This document shows, piece after piece, positions 1-9,106 of a stretch of DNA of 64,000 nucleotides. A model generated the notes under the pieces. That model did no database searches. It was not told the DNA's origin and was given only the letters and a program-made list of their open reading frames with translations. The stretch's first letter is position 1, and each line of letters starts with the position of its first letter. Source of the DNA: Ilyomonas sp965214235. GTDB lineage: Bacteria; Bacteroidota; Bacteroidia; Chitinophagales; Chitinophagaceae. Made by a program: the position numbers and the translations under genes. The stretch spans positions 1,240,001 to 1,304,000 of the forward strand of contig CBDCBH010000002.1 in assembly GCA_965214235.1 (NCBI GenBank). The letters run 5' to 3'.

Positions 1-1038
1 TTGCCTTATTCTTCCTCCAATCCTGCCTTAAGCAAAGAGAAACAAAACGAGTGTGAAGCAGTTGGCAAAGCCATTAAATTATTACTCGAACGAGACATCA
101 AGCCAAAAGACATTATGACGCGCAAAGCGTTTGAAAATGCCATTACTGTTATCATGGTATTGGGCGGCAGTACCAACGCAGTATTGCATTTAATTGCAAT
201 TGCAAAAAGTGTGGATGTGCCTTTAACACAAGATGATTTTCAAACGATCAGCAATAAAATTCCTATGCTTGCCGACTTTAAGCCAAGCGGCAAATATTTA
301 ATGGAAGATTTACACAAATGGGGCGGCGTACCTGCCGTGATGAAATACTTGCTGGGCAAGGGTTTGCTGCATGGCGATTGCATAACTGTAACCGGCAAAA
401 CGGTAGCTGAAAATTTGATAGATGCACCGGATTTGGATTTTGAAAAACAAGACATTATTCATTCACTTGAAAAACCATTAAAAACAACAGGGCATTTGCA
501 AATTTTATATGGCAATCTCGCCGAAGGCGGAAGCGTTGCCAAGATAAGCGGTAAAGAAGGCGAACGCTTTGAAGGCAGTGCCCGCGTGTTTGATGGCGAG
601 CATCATTTAATGCAGGGTTTGCAAAGCGGAAAAATACATGCCGGCGATGTGGTTGTTATTCGCAACATTGGCCCCAAAGGCGCGCCGGGTATGCCTGAAA
701 TGCTAAAGCCTACAGGAGCTATTATTGGTGCAGGCTTAGGCAAAACTGTTGCCCTAATAACAGATGGAAGGTTTAGCGGTGGCACGCATGGTTTTGTTGT
801 GGGACATATTACACCCGAAGCGTTTGAGGGCGGCTTGATTGCGCTGGTGGAAGACAATGATATTATTGAAATAGATGCCGTTAAAAACAAACTCACTTTA
901 AAAGTGAGCGAGGCAGAAATAGCAAAACGAAAAGCCGCCTGGAAACAACCACCGTTGAAAGCAACAAAGGGCATTTTGTATAAATATGCAAGAAATGTAA
1001 AAACAGCAGCGGAAGGTTGTGTTACTGATGAAGATTGA
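1..1038 (+). CDS. ilvD: Dihydroxy-acid dehydratase, C-terminal part
   Basis: This is the C-terminal 345 residues of dihydroxy-acid dehydratase, which dehydrates 2,3-dihydroxy acids to 2-keto acids in valine, leucine and isoleucine synthesis. The reading frame is open at the left edge, so the N-terminal part with the Fe-S cysteines lies outside the window; the family is usually about 560 residues long. The second family signature, ALITDGRFSGGT, is visible near residues 250-261, followed by the GFVVGHITPEA segment typical of the C-terminal swivel domain. The other ilv genes follow downstream on the same strand, which supports the call. The first codon shown is not a true start. Confidence 0.97.
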   Translation: MPYSSSNPALSKEKQNECEAVGKAIKLLLERDIKPKDIMTRKAFENAITVIMVLGGSTNAVLHLIAIAKSVDVPLTQDDFQTISNKIPMLADFKPSGKYLMEDLHKWGGVPAVMKYLLGKGLLHGDCITVTGKTVAENLIDAPDLDFEKQDIIHSLEKPLKTTGHLQILYGNLAEGGSVAKISGKEGERFEGSARVFDGEHHLMQGLQSGKIHAGDVVVIRNIGPKGAPGMPEMLKPTGAIIGAGLGKTVALITDGRFSGGTHGFVVGHITPEAFEGGLIALVEDNDIIEIDAVKNKLTLKVSEAEIAKRKAAWKQPPLKATKGILYKYARNVKTAAEGCVTDED

Positions 1039-1079
1039 TTGATTAAAAAATTTACAAAGACTATTATAACTTGAAAGAG

Positions 1080-1826
1080 ATGAGGTTTTTCTTCTTGATA
1101 ATTGTAAGTTGCTTTTGTATTCAGGCTCATAGCCAAAGCTTCACAAAATACTACGATAGCAACTGGCAGGAAGTACTTAAAGCACAGTCTTTCTATTATG
1201 GCAATTTTATAAAGCAAGATAACGTCTATCACGCAGCTTATTATTGGGCAGATTCAAATCAGCTTTATGATAGGTCGGTTTACATTGATTCTAATTTCAA
1301 TAAACAAACAGGCAATGAAATAAAATATTTCAGATCGGGCAAAATAAAAGATTCACTTGTGTATTCTGATAACGGAAATCTATTGTTTTACGATGAATTT
1401 AAAGAAAATGGCAAACAAGACTTTCATGCTTTCTTTGATGAGAAAGAGAAATACATGAAAGCAGAAAGGTTTGATAACAACGGGAATAAATTACCAGGAT
1501 ATTTTACATTTCAAAAACCGGCTATGTTTCCCGGCGGCATGCAGGGTTGGATAACTTATTTGCAAACACATTTAAAAGCAGATATACCGACCCGAAAGAA
1601 AGCACCACTTGGAAATTATACTGTCATTGTTTCTTTTTTGGTAATGAAGGATGGTAAAATCAATGAAGTAAAAGCAGAGAACGATCCTGGTTATGGCACA
1701 GCCGAAGAAGCCGTTCGTGTTATCAAAAATGGTCCCGACTGGATACCTGCCATACAGAATAATAAACCAGTTATTTATCGGCAAAAACAAAATATTACGT
1801 TTCAGGTAAACGATGCAAAACGATAA
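1080..1826 (+). CDS. Secreted protein with TonB C-terminal-like domain
   Basis: This 248-residue protein begins with a signal peptide of about 20 residues ending near the AHSQ cut site. Its last 100 residues look like a TonB C-terminal-like fold: a FPGGMQGWITYLQ segment, then V-V-x-F-x-V-x-x-DGKI, and a closing hydrophobic strand. Such domains are common in periplasmic proteins of this phylum and need not be energy transducers, because no N-terminal membrane anchor is kept. The middle part resembles MORN-like toxin-antitoxin repeats only loosely. The ATG at 1080 is preferred over the upstream in-frame TTG at 1071 because it starts the signal peptide. The stop overlaps the next start by one base (TAATG), so the two are probably co-transcribed. 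The function is unknown. Confidence 0.75.
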   Translation: MRFFFLIIVSCFCIQAHSQSFTKYYDSNWQEVLKAQSFYYGNFIKQDNVYHAAYYWADSNQLYDRSVYIDSNFNKQTGNEIKYFRSGKIKDSLVYSDNGNLLFYDEFKENGKQDFHAFFDEKEKYMKAERFDNNGNKLPGYFTFQKPAMFPGGMQGWITYLQTHLKADIPTRKKAPLGNYTVIVSFLVMKDGKINEVKAENDPGYGTAEEAVRVIKNGPDWIPAIQNNKPVIYRQKQNITFQVNDAKR

Positions 1827-2365
1827 TGCCGCAACTGCAACTCATACAACAAAAAATATTTGACGTGCGTGGTCTAAAAGTCATGCTCGACTTTGATTTG
1901 GCAGATTTATATGAAGTGGAAACACGTGTTTTGAACCAAGCAATAAAAAGGAATAAAGAAAGTTTTCCGGAAGATTTCATGTTTCAGTTGACTTCCAATG
2001 AATGGATGGAAATTTCATCATCACAAATTGTGATGATGGATGATTTACCTAAAAACAGAACAGGGACGTATTTACCTTATGCCTTCACTGAACATGGCGT
2101 AACAATGCTGGCAAGCATTCTGAAAAGCCTCAAAGCGAGACAGATGAACATCGCTATTGTAAGAGCGTTCATCTCGCTAAGAAAGATGGCTCTGCAATAC
2201 GCTGATATTCTCGAAAAGATTGGTGAAATGGGTGATCGAGTCAATAATCATGATATGCGCCTGAATCAGATTTATGAAGCTATTGAAAATCTGCTAAAAC
2301 AAAAGGAAGCGCAGGAAGAATGGATGAAAAACAGGGAACGAATCGGTTTCAAACAAAAACTTTAA
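1826..2365 (+). CDS. ORF6N domain protein
   Basis: This 179-residue protein has an N-terminal ORF6N domain (about residues 8-95). The typical words are visible: RGLKVMLDFDLADLYEVETR, then FPEDFMFQLT, then YAFTEHGVTMLA. The rest (about 120-175) is a charged helical or coiled-coil segment. ORF6N is a DNA-binding module first noted in phage antirepressors and is frequent as single chromosomal genes in Bacteroidota. It starts one base inside the stop codon of the preceding gene and lies 28 bases before ilvB. A regulatory role for the locus is possible but not shown. Nothing else nearby looks phage-derived. Confidence 0.85.
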   Translation: MPQLQLIQQKIFDVRGLKVMLDFDLADLYEVETRVLNQAIKRNKESFPEDFMFQLTSNEWMEISSSQIVMMDDLPKNRTGTYLPYAFTEHGVTMLASILKSLKARQMNIAIVRAFISLRKMALQYADILEKIGEMGDRVNNHDMRLNQIYEAIENLLKQKEAQEEWMKNRERIGFKQKL

Positions 2366-2393
2366 AATATCAACAAAAACAAAAATTGAGTTT

Positions 2394-4136
2394 ATGCAAA
2401 CTCTGTCAATACAAAAAAAAGAAACATCTGCGAGCATTGAAACCACTACAACCATCAGCGGCTCACAAGCTGTATTAGAAGCTTTGGTAGCCGAAGAGGT
2501 TGAAACAATTTTTGGTTATCCCGGTGGTGCCATTATGCCTATTTATGATGCTTTGTATGATTACAACGATAAGCTAAAACACATCCTAGTTCGGCATGAG
2601 CAAGGCGGCATTCATGCAGCACAGGGCTATGCACGCACATCAGGTAAAGTGGGCGTTGTGTTTGCTACCAGCGGCCCTGGTGCCACCAATTTGGTTACAG
2701 GCTTGGCTGATGCGCAGATAGACAGTACACCGTTGGTTTGCATAACCGGACAAGTGTTTGCTCATCTTCTCGGTACGGATGCTTTTCAGGAAACGGATGT
2801 TATTAACATAACCACACCGGTTACAAAGTGGAATTACCAGGTTACAGATGCTACTGAAATTCCTTCCATAATGGCAAAAGCATTTCACATAGCTAAGACT
2901 GGCAGACCCGGGCCTGTGTTGATTGACATTACAAAGAATGCACAATTGCAGAAATTTAATTATGAGGGCTATACGAAAATGAATCATTTGCGTAGCTATC
3001 GCCCTAAACCAATCGTAAGAAAAGAATACATTGAAGAGGCGGCCAAGCTCATTAATGAAGCGAAAAAACCATTTGTCATTTGGGGGCAAGGCGTAATACT
3101 CGGTAATGCCGAAAAAGAGTTTGCTGCTTTTATTGAAAAGGCGGGTCTTCCTGCAGCCTGGACTATCCTTGGCGTTGGCGCTATACCAACGGATCATCCT
3201 TTGAATGTAGGTATGTTAGGTATGCATGGTAATTATGGACCCAATGTGTTAACCAACGAATGTGATGTATTAATTGCCATTGGTATGCGCTTCGATGACC
3301 GTGTAACCGGACGGCTTGATAAATATGCAAAGCAGGCAAAAATTATTCATCTTGATATTGATCCGGCAGAGATAGATAAGAACGTAAAAGCAACAGTTCC
3401 TGTATGGGGAGATTGCAAAGAAACCTTGCCTTTACTTACTGAACTGGTTGATCAAAAAGTGCATCCACAATGGCTGCAACGCTTTAAAGAGTTAGGCGAA
3501 AAAGAAGTGGAAGCGGTTATTTTTGAAGAACAAAATCCGTCAACAGAAATTCTAACGATGGGTGAAGTAATTAAAATATTAAATGAACTAACGGGTGGAG
3601 ATGCTGTTATTGTTACCGATGTAGGTCAGCACCAGATGGTAGCATGCCGTTATGCGAAATTTAATAACACCAGGTGCAGTGTTACGTCAGGCGGTTTAGG
3701 CACCATGGGCTTTGCTTTGCCAGCAGCTATTGGTGCTAAATTCGGCGTGCCGGATAAAACCGTTGTTGCCATTGCTGGTGATGGCGGCATACAAATGACG
3801 ATACAGGAATTGGGCACTATTATGCAAAGTAAAGTAGATGTAAAAGTTTTGATTCTCAACAATCAGTTTCTCGGCATGGTGCGCCAATGGCAGCAACTGT
3901 TTCATGATAAGCGATATTCCTTTGTTGACATTGCCAGTCCTGATTATATTATGGTAGCCAAAGGTTATGGCATAGAAGGCAAAAAGGTTGAGCATCGGGA
4001 AGATTTGAAAGAAGCTTTGCAAACGATGTTGAATCATCCGGGTGCTTATTTATTAGAAGTGATGGTGGGTAAAGAAAACAATGTGTTCCCGATGGTGCCG
4101 CAGGGTTGCAGCGTAAGTGAAATAAGATTGAAGTAA
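2394..4136 (+). CDS. ilvB: Acetolactate synthase, large (catalytic) subunit
   Basis: This 580-residue thiamine diphosphate enzyme condenses pyruvate with pyruvate or 2-ketobutyrate, the first common step to valine and isoleucine. The N-terminal pyrimidine-binding domain carries the catalytic glutamate (E69 in VRHEQGG). The central FAD domain follows, and the C-terminal pyrophosphate domain holds the GDGG...NNQFLG metal and cofactor motif around residues 462-492. The length is normal for the family. The regulatory subunit ilvN lies 0.6 kb downstream, separated by a broken methyltransferase gene. About the first 20 residues are Thr- and Ser-rich and variable, and the start at 2394 is the only sensible ATG. 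Confidence 0.98.
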   Translation: MQTLSIQKKETSASIETTTTISGSQAVLEALVAEEVETIFGYPGGAIMPIYDALYDYNDKLKHILVRHEQGGIHAAQGYARTSGKVGVVFATSGPGATNLVTGLADAQIDSTPLVCITGQVFAHLLGTDAFQETDVINITTPVTKWNYQVTDATEIPSIMAKAFHIAKTGRPGPVLIDITKNAQLQKFNYEGYTKMNHLRSYRPKPIVRKEYIEEAAKLINEAKKPFVIWGQGVILGNAEKEFAAFIEKAGLPAAWTILGVGAIPTDHPLNVGMLGMHGNYGPNVLTNECDVLIAIGMRFDDRVTGRLDKYAKQAKIIHLDIDPAEIDKNVKATVPVWGDCKETLPLLTELVDQKVHPQWLQRFKELGEKEVEAVIFEEQNPSTEILTMGEVIKILNELTGGDAVIVTDVGQHQMVACRYAKFNNTRCSVTSGGLGTMGFALPAAIGAKFGVPDKTVVAIAGDGGIQMTIQELGTIMQSKVDVKVLILNNQFLGMVRQWQQLFHDKRYSFVDIASPDYIMVAKGYGIEGKKVEHREDLKEALQTMLNHPGAYLLEVMVGKENNVFPMVPQGCSVSEIRLK

Positions 4137-4152
4137 AAGAAAACCTTGTTTT

Positions 4153-4737
4153 ATGAATGATGTTGTTTTTACTGATATTCCTTCTAAGTATAAAAGTATT
4201 TTGGAGACGACTAAATTGCTTTCATTTACAATGGCTTCCGATTTACAGACAGGCAGCTTATTGAAAACATTGGTAGCATCTAAACCAGCAGGAAAAATAT
4301 TGGAATTAGGAACGGGTAGCGGATTGGCAACTTCATGGATTCTTGCTGGAATGGATGCCAATGCACGTCTTGTAACCGTTGATAATAATGAACAGTTGCT
4401 TGGCGTTGCAAAACAATTTTTACGGGATGAAAGAATAGAATTTGTGTATGCAGACGGATATGAATGGTTGAAATCATATACAGAAAATAAATTTGATTTC
4501 GTTTTTGCTGATGCAATGCCAGGTAAATATGATTTATTTGAAGAAGCATGGACTTTATTAAATGAAGGTGGACTTTACGTTATAGATGATATGCTTCCGT
4601 AATTAAATTGGCCGGCAGGACATGCCGATAAAGTGGAGAGGTTTATAAATCAACTTGAACAAAAAAATGATTCAGTTCTAACAAAGTTGAATTGGTCAAC
4701 AGGAATTATTATCGTTACTAAAGTAAATAAAAATTAG
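4153..4737 (+). pseudogene. O-methyltransferase-like gene broken by an in-frame stop
   Basis: The first 149 codons encode a SAM-dependent methyltransferase of the O-methyltransferase type. Motif I (ILELGTGSGLATSW) sits near residues 52-65 and the acidic end of strand beta-2 (TVDNN) near residues 75-79. The frame is closed by TAA at 4600-4602, directly after DDMLP. Translation continues in the same frame for 44 codons to a TAG at 4735-4737 (LNWPAGHADKVERF...), which supplies the missing last strands of the fold. A single C-to-T change (CAA to TAA) would explain it, so this is a nonsense mutation or a base-calling error. It lies between ilvB and ilvN, 16 bases after ilvB. The substrate is unknown. 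Confidence 0.8.
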
Positions 4738-4759
4738 TTTTTTTCTTTAAAGAAAAACA

Positions 4760-5347
4760 ATGAAACAAGAATATACCATCACCATTTATACAGAAAACCA
4801 GATTGGTTTATTAAACCGGATTGCTATCATCTTTTCAAGACGAAAAATAAACATTGATAGCCTTAACACATCTCCATCTGAAGTAGAAAGCGTTCATCGC
4901 TTTTGCATCGTGGTAACGGAAACAGAAGAAGTGGTTTCCAAACTGTGCAGGCAAATAGAAAAGCAGGTTGAGGTTTTAAAAGCGTATTACAACACCGGCG
5001 ATGAAATTATCTGGCAGGAGCTGGCTTTATATAAAGTGCCCACAAATATTATTGCGGAGAAAGCTATCGTAGAAAGATTGTTGAGGAAATATGGTGCTCG
5101 CGCCGTAGTGATTCGTAAAGATTATACCGTGTTTGAAACATCAGGTCATCGCGAAGAAACCGAAGGATTAATTAAAGCCTTGGAACCGTATGGGCTGATA
5201 GAGTTTGTTCGCAGTGCCCGTGTTGCCATCATTAAACAAAGCAGTGGCTTTCATAGCAAGCTAACAGAATTTGAAGAGAGTCAGCCGGGTGAGGATGTGG
5301 CAGAAAACGAATATCTGAATGATAGAGAGAATGTATTTATGATGTAA
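4760..5347 (+). CDS. ilvN: Acetolactate synthase, small (regulatory) subunit
   Basis: This 195-residue protein is the regulatory subunit that activates IlvB and confers feedback inhibition by valine. An N-terminal ACT domain is visible (residues 3-75; YTITIYTENQIGLLNRIAIIFSRRKINI), followed by the C-terminal regulatory domain (about 85-165; RLLRKYGARAV...). The acidic tail after residue 170 is slightly longer than in enteric proteins. It should work in the same complex as the product of ilvB. The junction is 22 bases from the end of the broken methyltransferase, so readthrough transcription from ilvB is likely. Confidence 0.96.
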   Translation: MKQEYTITIYTENQIGLLNRIAIIFSRRKINIDSLNTSPSEVESVHRFCIVVTETEEVVSKLCRQIEKQVEVLKAYYNTGDEIIWQELALYKVPTNIIAEKAIVERLLRKYGARAVVIRKDYTVFETSGHREETEGLIKALEPYGLIEFVRSARVAIIKQSSGFHSKLTEFEESQPGEDVAENEYLNDRENVFMM

Positions 5348-5358
5348 TATTTAAAAAG

Positions 5359-5745
5359 ATGAACGCCTTACAAACTATCCCCGTTCTTCGCATTTTCGAT
5401 TATGCCAAAGCCATCGAGTTTTATATTGATTGGTTAGGTTTTACTATTATTTGGGAGCATGAATTTGAAGAAAAATCTCCAAAATATACAGCGATAGAAA
5501 AAGATGGAATTACATTTCATTTAAGCGAGCATCATGGCGATGGAACGCCTGGCACGCACGTATTTATCTGGTGCGAAGGTGTTAAGGAATATCATGAGCA
5601 ACTAATTAAAAAGAAATATAAATACAACAGACCAGGATTGGAAAAAACGTTTTATCAGGCTTTATCTTTTACGGTGAATGACCCGTTCAACAATAAAATT
5701 TCATTCAACGAAAAATTGCCTGTATCTGCTACTGGTGCGGTTTAA
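5359..5745 (+). CDS. Glyoxalase/bleomycin-resistance (VOC) superfamily protein
   Basis: This 128-residue protein has the beta-alpha-beta-beta-beta pattern of the vicinal oxygen chelate fold: PVLRIFDYAKAIEFYIDWLGF at the start, FHLSEHHGDGTPG in the middle and TVNDPFNNKISFNE at the end. The same layout occurs in bleomycin-binding and glyoxalase-like proteins of this size. Candidate metal or ligand positions are the HLSEHH cluster and the final Glu, but the substrate cannot be told. It starts 11 bases after ilvN and is probably carried in the ilv transcript without a clear link to branched-chain synthesis. Confidence 0.85.
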   Translation: MNALQTIPVLRIFDYAKAIEFYIDWLGFTIIWEHEFEEKSPKYTAIEKDGITFHLSEHHGDGTPGTHVFIWCEGVKEYHEQLIKKKYKYNRPGLEKTFYQALSFTVNDPFNNKISFNEKLPVSATGAV

Positions 5746-5792
5746 AAGAGATTGAGCAGTAATAACCTTACTGTGAGCAAAAAATAAAAACA

Positions 5793-5806
5793 AGTAAAAA
5801 CAAACT
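5793..5806 (+). repeat. Copy 1 of the intergenic word AGTAAAAACAAACT
   Basis: This 14-base word occurs here about 100 bases before the ilvC start. The same 14 bases occur exactly at 31850 and, on the other strand, at 16871 and 20815, each time outside genes. Its role is unknown. Confidence 0.6.
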
Positions 5807-5871
5807 ATAAACATACAATGCAGCATATTTCCAAATGTAAAGCAGCATTAATTTTCATCATCTAAAAAACA

Positions 5872-5887
5872 CTCCGCCGCGGCGGAG
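5872..5887 (+). repeat. GC-rich perfect palindrome in the ilvC leader
   Basis: The sequence CTCCGCCGCGGCGGAG is a perfect 16-base palindrome inside otherwise A+T-rich DNA, ending 19 bases before the ilvC start codon. A related shorter palindrome (CTCCGCCGGAG) precedes rplL at 11817. As RNA it could fold only with a tiny loop; it may be a dispersed repeat or a leader hairpin affecting ilvC translation. The rest of the 160-base gap holds copy 1 of the 14-base word and nothing else recognisable. Confidence 0.6.
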
Positions 5888-5906
5888 ATAAAGGGTACAA
5901 CACATT

Positions 5907-6956
5907 ATGGCAAAATTAAACTTCGGTGGCGTAGAAGAAAACGTAGTAACACGCGACGAATTTCCATTGAGCAAAGCACAAGAAATATTAAGCGGCGAAA
6001 CGGTTGCCATTATTGGCTATGGCGTACAAGGACCAGGTCAGGCATTGAACCAAAGAGACAACGGTATTAAAGTAATTGTAGGTCAAAGAAAAAGCAGTAA
6101 AACCTGGGATAAAGCTATTAGTGATGGCTTTGTTCCCGGTGAAACATTGTTTGAAATAGAAGAAGCATTGCAACGCGGCACCATCATTTGTTACCTGCTT
6201 AGCGATGCCGCACAAATTGAATTATGGCCAACCGTAAAAAAGCATTTAACACCCGGCAAAGCGCTTTATTTTTCTCATGGTTTTGGCATTACCTTCAATG
6301 AGCAAACAGGCATCATTCCACCGAAAGACGTAGATGTGTTTTTAGTAGCGCCAAAAGGTTCGGGTACATCATTGCGCCGCATGTTTTTACAAGGTCGTGG
6401 CTTAAATAGTTCATACGCAATTTATCAGGATGCAACCGGCAAAGCCAAAGACAAGGTGATTGCGTTAGGCATTGCTGTTGGCAGCGGTTATTTGTTTGAA
6501 ACGGATTTTAGAAAAGAGGTATTCAGTGATTTAACCGGCGAACGCGGTACATTAATGGGCGCCATACAAGGCATTTTTGCTGCACAATACGAAACGCTTC
6601 GCAGCAAAGGTCATACGCCATCGGAAGCGTTTAATGAAACCGTAGAAGAACTTACGCAAAGCCTGATGCCGCTGGTTGCAGAGAACGGCATGGATTGGAT
6701 GTATGCCAATTGCAGCACCACTGCGCAACGTGGTGCGTTAGACTGGTGGAAGAAATTTAAAGATGCCACGCAGCCTTTATTTAATGAGCTGTACGAAAGT
6801 GTTGCTGCGGGTAAAGAAAGCCAGCGAAGTATTGATAGCAATTCGCAAAAAGATTATAGGGAAAAACTTAATGAAGAATTGAAAGAACTGCGTGAAAGTG
6901 AAATGTGGCAGGCAGGTAAAACAGTGAGAAGTTTGCGACCTGAAAATCAGCAGTAA
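5907..6956 (+). CDS. ilvC: Ketol-acid reductoisomerase
   Basis: This 349-residue NADPH enzyme isomerises and reduces acetolactate or acetohydroxybutyrate to the dihydroxy acids used by IlvD. The nucleotide-binding loop GYGVQG lies at residues 37-42, with the QR...SSKTW segment after it that selects NADPH. The metal-binding motif DLTGE lies in the C-terminal knotted helical domain at about residue 208. The sequence is a short class I form with a tail rich in charged residues. It closes the ilvBNC stretch and is followed at once by a strong terminator, so it is the last gene of this transcript. A GC-rich palindrome sits just before its start. Confidence 0.97.
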   Translation: MAKLNFGGVEENVVTRDEFPLSKAQEILSGETVAIIGYGVQGPGQALNQRDNGIKVIVGQRKSSKTWDKAISDGFVPGETLFEIEEALQRGTIICYLLSDAAQIELWPTVKKHLTPGKALYFSHGFGITFNEQTGIIPPKDVDVFLVAPKGSGTSLRRMFLQGRGLNSSYAIYQDATGKAKDKVIALGIAVGSGYLFETDFRKEVFSDLTGERGTLMGAIQGIFAAQYETLRSKGHTPSEAFNETVEELTQSLMPLVAENGMDWMYANCSTTAQRGALDWWKKFKDATQPLFNELYESVAAGKESQRSIDSNSQKDYREKLNEELKELRESEMWQAGKTVRSLRPENQQ

Positions 6957-6966
6957 AACAAAACTT

Positions 6967-6998
6967 AACAGCCGCTCATTTGCGGCTGTTTTTCTTTT
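6967..6998 (+). terminator. Rho-independent terminator of ilvC
   Basis: A perfect 9-bp stem (AACAGCCGC with GCGGCTGTT) with a 6-base loop is followed by TTTCTTTT. It starts 11 bases after the ilvC stop. Confidence 0.92.
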
Positions 6999-7044
6999 AT
7001 CGTTCTTTTCTTTTTACATTAGCAGTTGTATAAAATTGTACTGT

Positions 7045-7683
7045 ATGCAAGAACCAAAAAAAGTGAGGGAACGTCATCCGGTTGTTATAATTGAAAGAGA
7101 ATGGAAAGAATATCTTGGCGAATGTTTGTTAATTGTATTCAGCGTTATTCTGGCTTTAGGTTTAACTGAATATTTTACAAGTTTGCACGACAATAAAAAG
7201 GCGAATGAAATATTACATCAATTGCATGAGGAATTAATGAATAATAAGCAAGATGCGCAAAAGCAATATGACTATCACTTACAAGTTTTTAAAACTATTG
7301 ATTCGGCTGAAAAAAATCCATTGTTTGCAAAACAGTTTTTGGATAGTGGAAAAGTGCATTTGAATGTAATATTTTATAAGGGTGTTTTGTTAAATGATTT
7401 AAATGATGTTGCCTGGCAACAAGCAAAACAAAATGATGTTTTTTCAAGAATTGATTATAAAACCTATAGTTTACTTACTGATATTTATAATAGCCAGGAG
7501 CGCTTTCTAAACCTTGAGCCAAGCATCGAGAAGATCTTAATTTCCTATGATGCACGCAAGCCTGAAAATTTGCAAGTAACTTTAATACTCCTGCATGATG
7601 CTATATACGGTTGGGTAACTGAAAGAACACCACATTTATTAAAAAATTATCAGGAAGCAATTGATAAGCTAAGTAAATATTAA
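7045..7683 (+). CDS. Membrane-anchored protein of unknown function
   Basis: I do not recognise the family. The 212-residue product has a short basic and charged N-terminus, one hydrophobic segment at about residues 26-45 (CLLIVFSVILALGL) and then a long, mostly helical, charged domain. Single-pass proteins with an IIEREWKEYLGE-like segment before the membrane helix are common as hypothetical genes in this phylum. The ATG at 7045 is preferred over an in-frame TTG at 7036. The stop lies 2 bases before ilvA, so the pair probably share a transcript starting after the ilvC terminator. Confidence 0.7.
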   Translation: MQEPKKVRERHPVVIIEREWKEYLGECLLIVFSVILALGLTEYFTSLHDNKKANEILHQLHEELMNNKQDAQKQYDYHLQVFKTIDSAEKNPLFAKQFLDSGKVHLNVIFYKGVLLNDLNDVAWQQAKQNDVFSRIDYKTYSLLTDIYNSQERFLNLEPSIEKILISYDARKPENLQVTLILLHDAIYGWVTERTPHLLKNYQEAIDKLSKY

Positions 7684-7685
7684 TA

Positions 7686-8945
7686 ATGGCGACAACTACT
7701 TTAAATAAAAAATACGCTCTCAACTTCGCAGCCGCAGCTCAACGTTTACAAAACATCATTATAAGAACGCCTTTAACATTAAACCAAAATTTATCCCGCA
7801 AATACAACGCAAACATTTATCTCAAGCGCGAAGATTTGCAGGTTGTGCGCAGTTATAAAATTCGTGGCGCTTACAACATGATAAGCCAGTTGCCGCAACA
7901 GCAATTGGTAAATGGTGTTGTTTGCGCAAGTGCCGGAAACCATGCACAAGGTTTTGCTTACAGCTGTAAAATATTAAACATAAAAGGCGTTGTATTCATG
8001 CCTGGTATTACACCAAAACAAAAAATTAGTCAAACAAAAATGTGGGGTGAGGGCAGCATTGAAATAAAGCTGGTTGGCGATACGTACGACGACTGTGCAA
8101 TTGCTGCGGTGCAATATACCAACGAGCATAAAATGACTTTTATTCCGCCGTTTGAAAATTATAGAATTATGGAAGGACAAGGAACTGTGGGCATAGAGAT
8201 ATTAGAAGATTTACCGCACATTGATTATCTTTTTTTACCTGTTGGCGGTGGCGGTCTGGCTTCAGGTGTAGGCACTTATTTTAAAACCTATTCGCCAGGT
8301 ACAAAAATAATTGGCGCAGAGCCTGAAGGCGCGCCCAGCATGAAAAGCGCGCTGCAAGCCGGGCATCCGGTAACACTTACTTCAATTGATCGTTTTGTAG
8401 ATGGCGCATCTGTAAAACGGGTTGGGGATTTAACTTTTTCAATTTGTAAAGAAGTGCTGGATGATATGCGAACGGTTCCTGAAGGGAAAATATGTACTGT
8501 CATCCTTCAAATGTATAATACAGATGCCATTGTGGTAGAACCTGCGGGCGCTTTATCAATTGCTGCATTGGATGATTTTACAACAGACATAAAAGGTAAA
8601 AATGTGGTTTGTATTATCAGTGGAAGCAACAATGATATTGACCGTATGCCCGAAATAAAAGAGCGTTCCTTGCAATACGAAGGATTGAAGCATTACTTTC
8701 TTATTCGCTTTGCACAACGCCCTGGTGCTTTGCGCGAATTCTTGAATTTTGTATTAGGTCCTACCGATGATATCACCCGCTTTGAATATATGCAAAAAAC
8801 AAACAAGGAAACCGGTCCAGCCCTTGTTGGTATTGAACTTCAGCATCGTGATGATCATCTCCATTTAATTGAAAAATTAAAGCAATACAACATTGATTTT
8901 ACAGAACTGAATAAAGATGATATCTTATTTGGGTACCTGGTGTGA
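7686..8945 (+). CDS. ilvA: Threonine ammonia-lyase (threonine dehydratase), biosynthetic
   Basis: This 419-residue PLP enzyme deaminates threonine to 2-ketobutyrate, the entry step to isoleucine. The PLP lysine is K58 in RSYKIRGAYN, and the phosphate loop is the run of glycines in PVGGGGLASGVG near residue 185. Residues about 330-419 form a single ACT-like regulatory domain (HYFLIRFAQRPGALREF), so this is the short form rather than the enteric enzyme with two such domains. It completes the ilv set with ilvD, ilvB, ilvN and ilvC. It starts 2 bases after the preceding unknown gene. Confidence 0.96.
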   Translation: MATTTLNKKYALNFAAAAQRLQNIIIRTPLTLNQNLSRKYNANIYLKREDLQVVRSYKIRGAYNMISQLPQQQLVNGVVCASAGNHAQGFAYSCKILNIKGVVFMPGITPKQKISQTKMWGEGSIEIKLVGDTYDDCAIAAVQYTNEHKMTFIPPFENYRIMEGQGTVGIEILEDLPHIDYLFLPVGGGGLASGVGTYFKTYSPGTKIIGAEPEGAPSMKSALQAGHPVTLTSIDRFVDGASVKRVGDLTFSICKEVLDDMRTVPEGKICTVILQMYNTDAIVVEPAGALSIAALDDFTTDIKGKNVVCIISGSNNDIDRMPEIKERSLQYEGLKHYFLIRFAQRPGALREFLNFVLGPTDDITRFEYMQKTNKETGPALVGIELQHRDDHLHLIEKLKQYNIDFTELNKDDILFGYLV

Positions 8946-9106
8946 AAGTGTAAACGATAATAAAAGCGGTTGAAATAAATTGCATAACCGGGTAAGTGTA
9001 TTTGTTTTTACCCTTTATATCCTTATTATTGCAGTGGAATCAATATATCATTTTACTAACTCGGATTTTACTCTTTAAAACGTACTCACTAAAAACGAAT
9101 TGCCTT

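Noticed and set aside
603..1232. Long minus-strand frame opposite ilvD and the TonB-like gene
   Set aside because: It is a shadow of two well-supported plus-strand genes with no protein-like features.
2640..3197. 185-codon minus-strand frame in ilvB
   Set aside because: It lies fully inside the conserved catalytic gene on the other strand.
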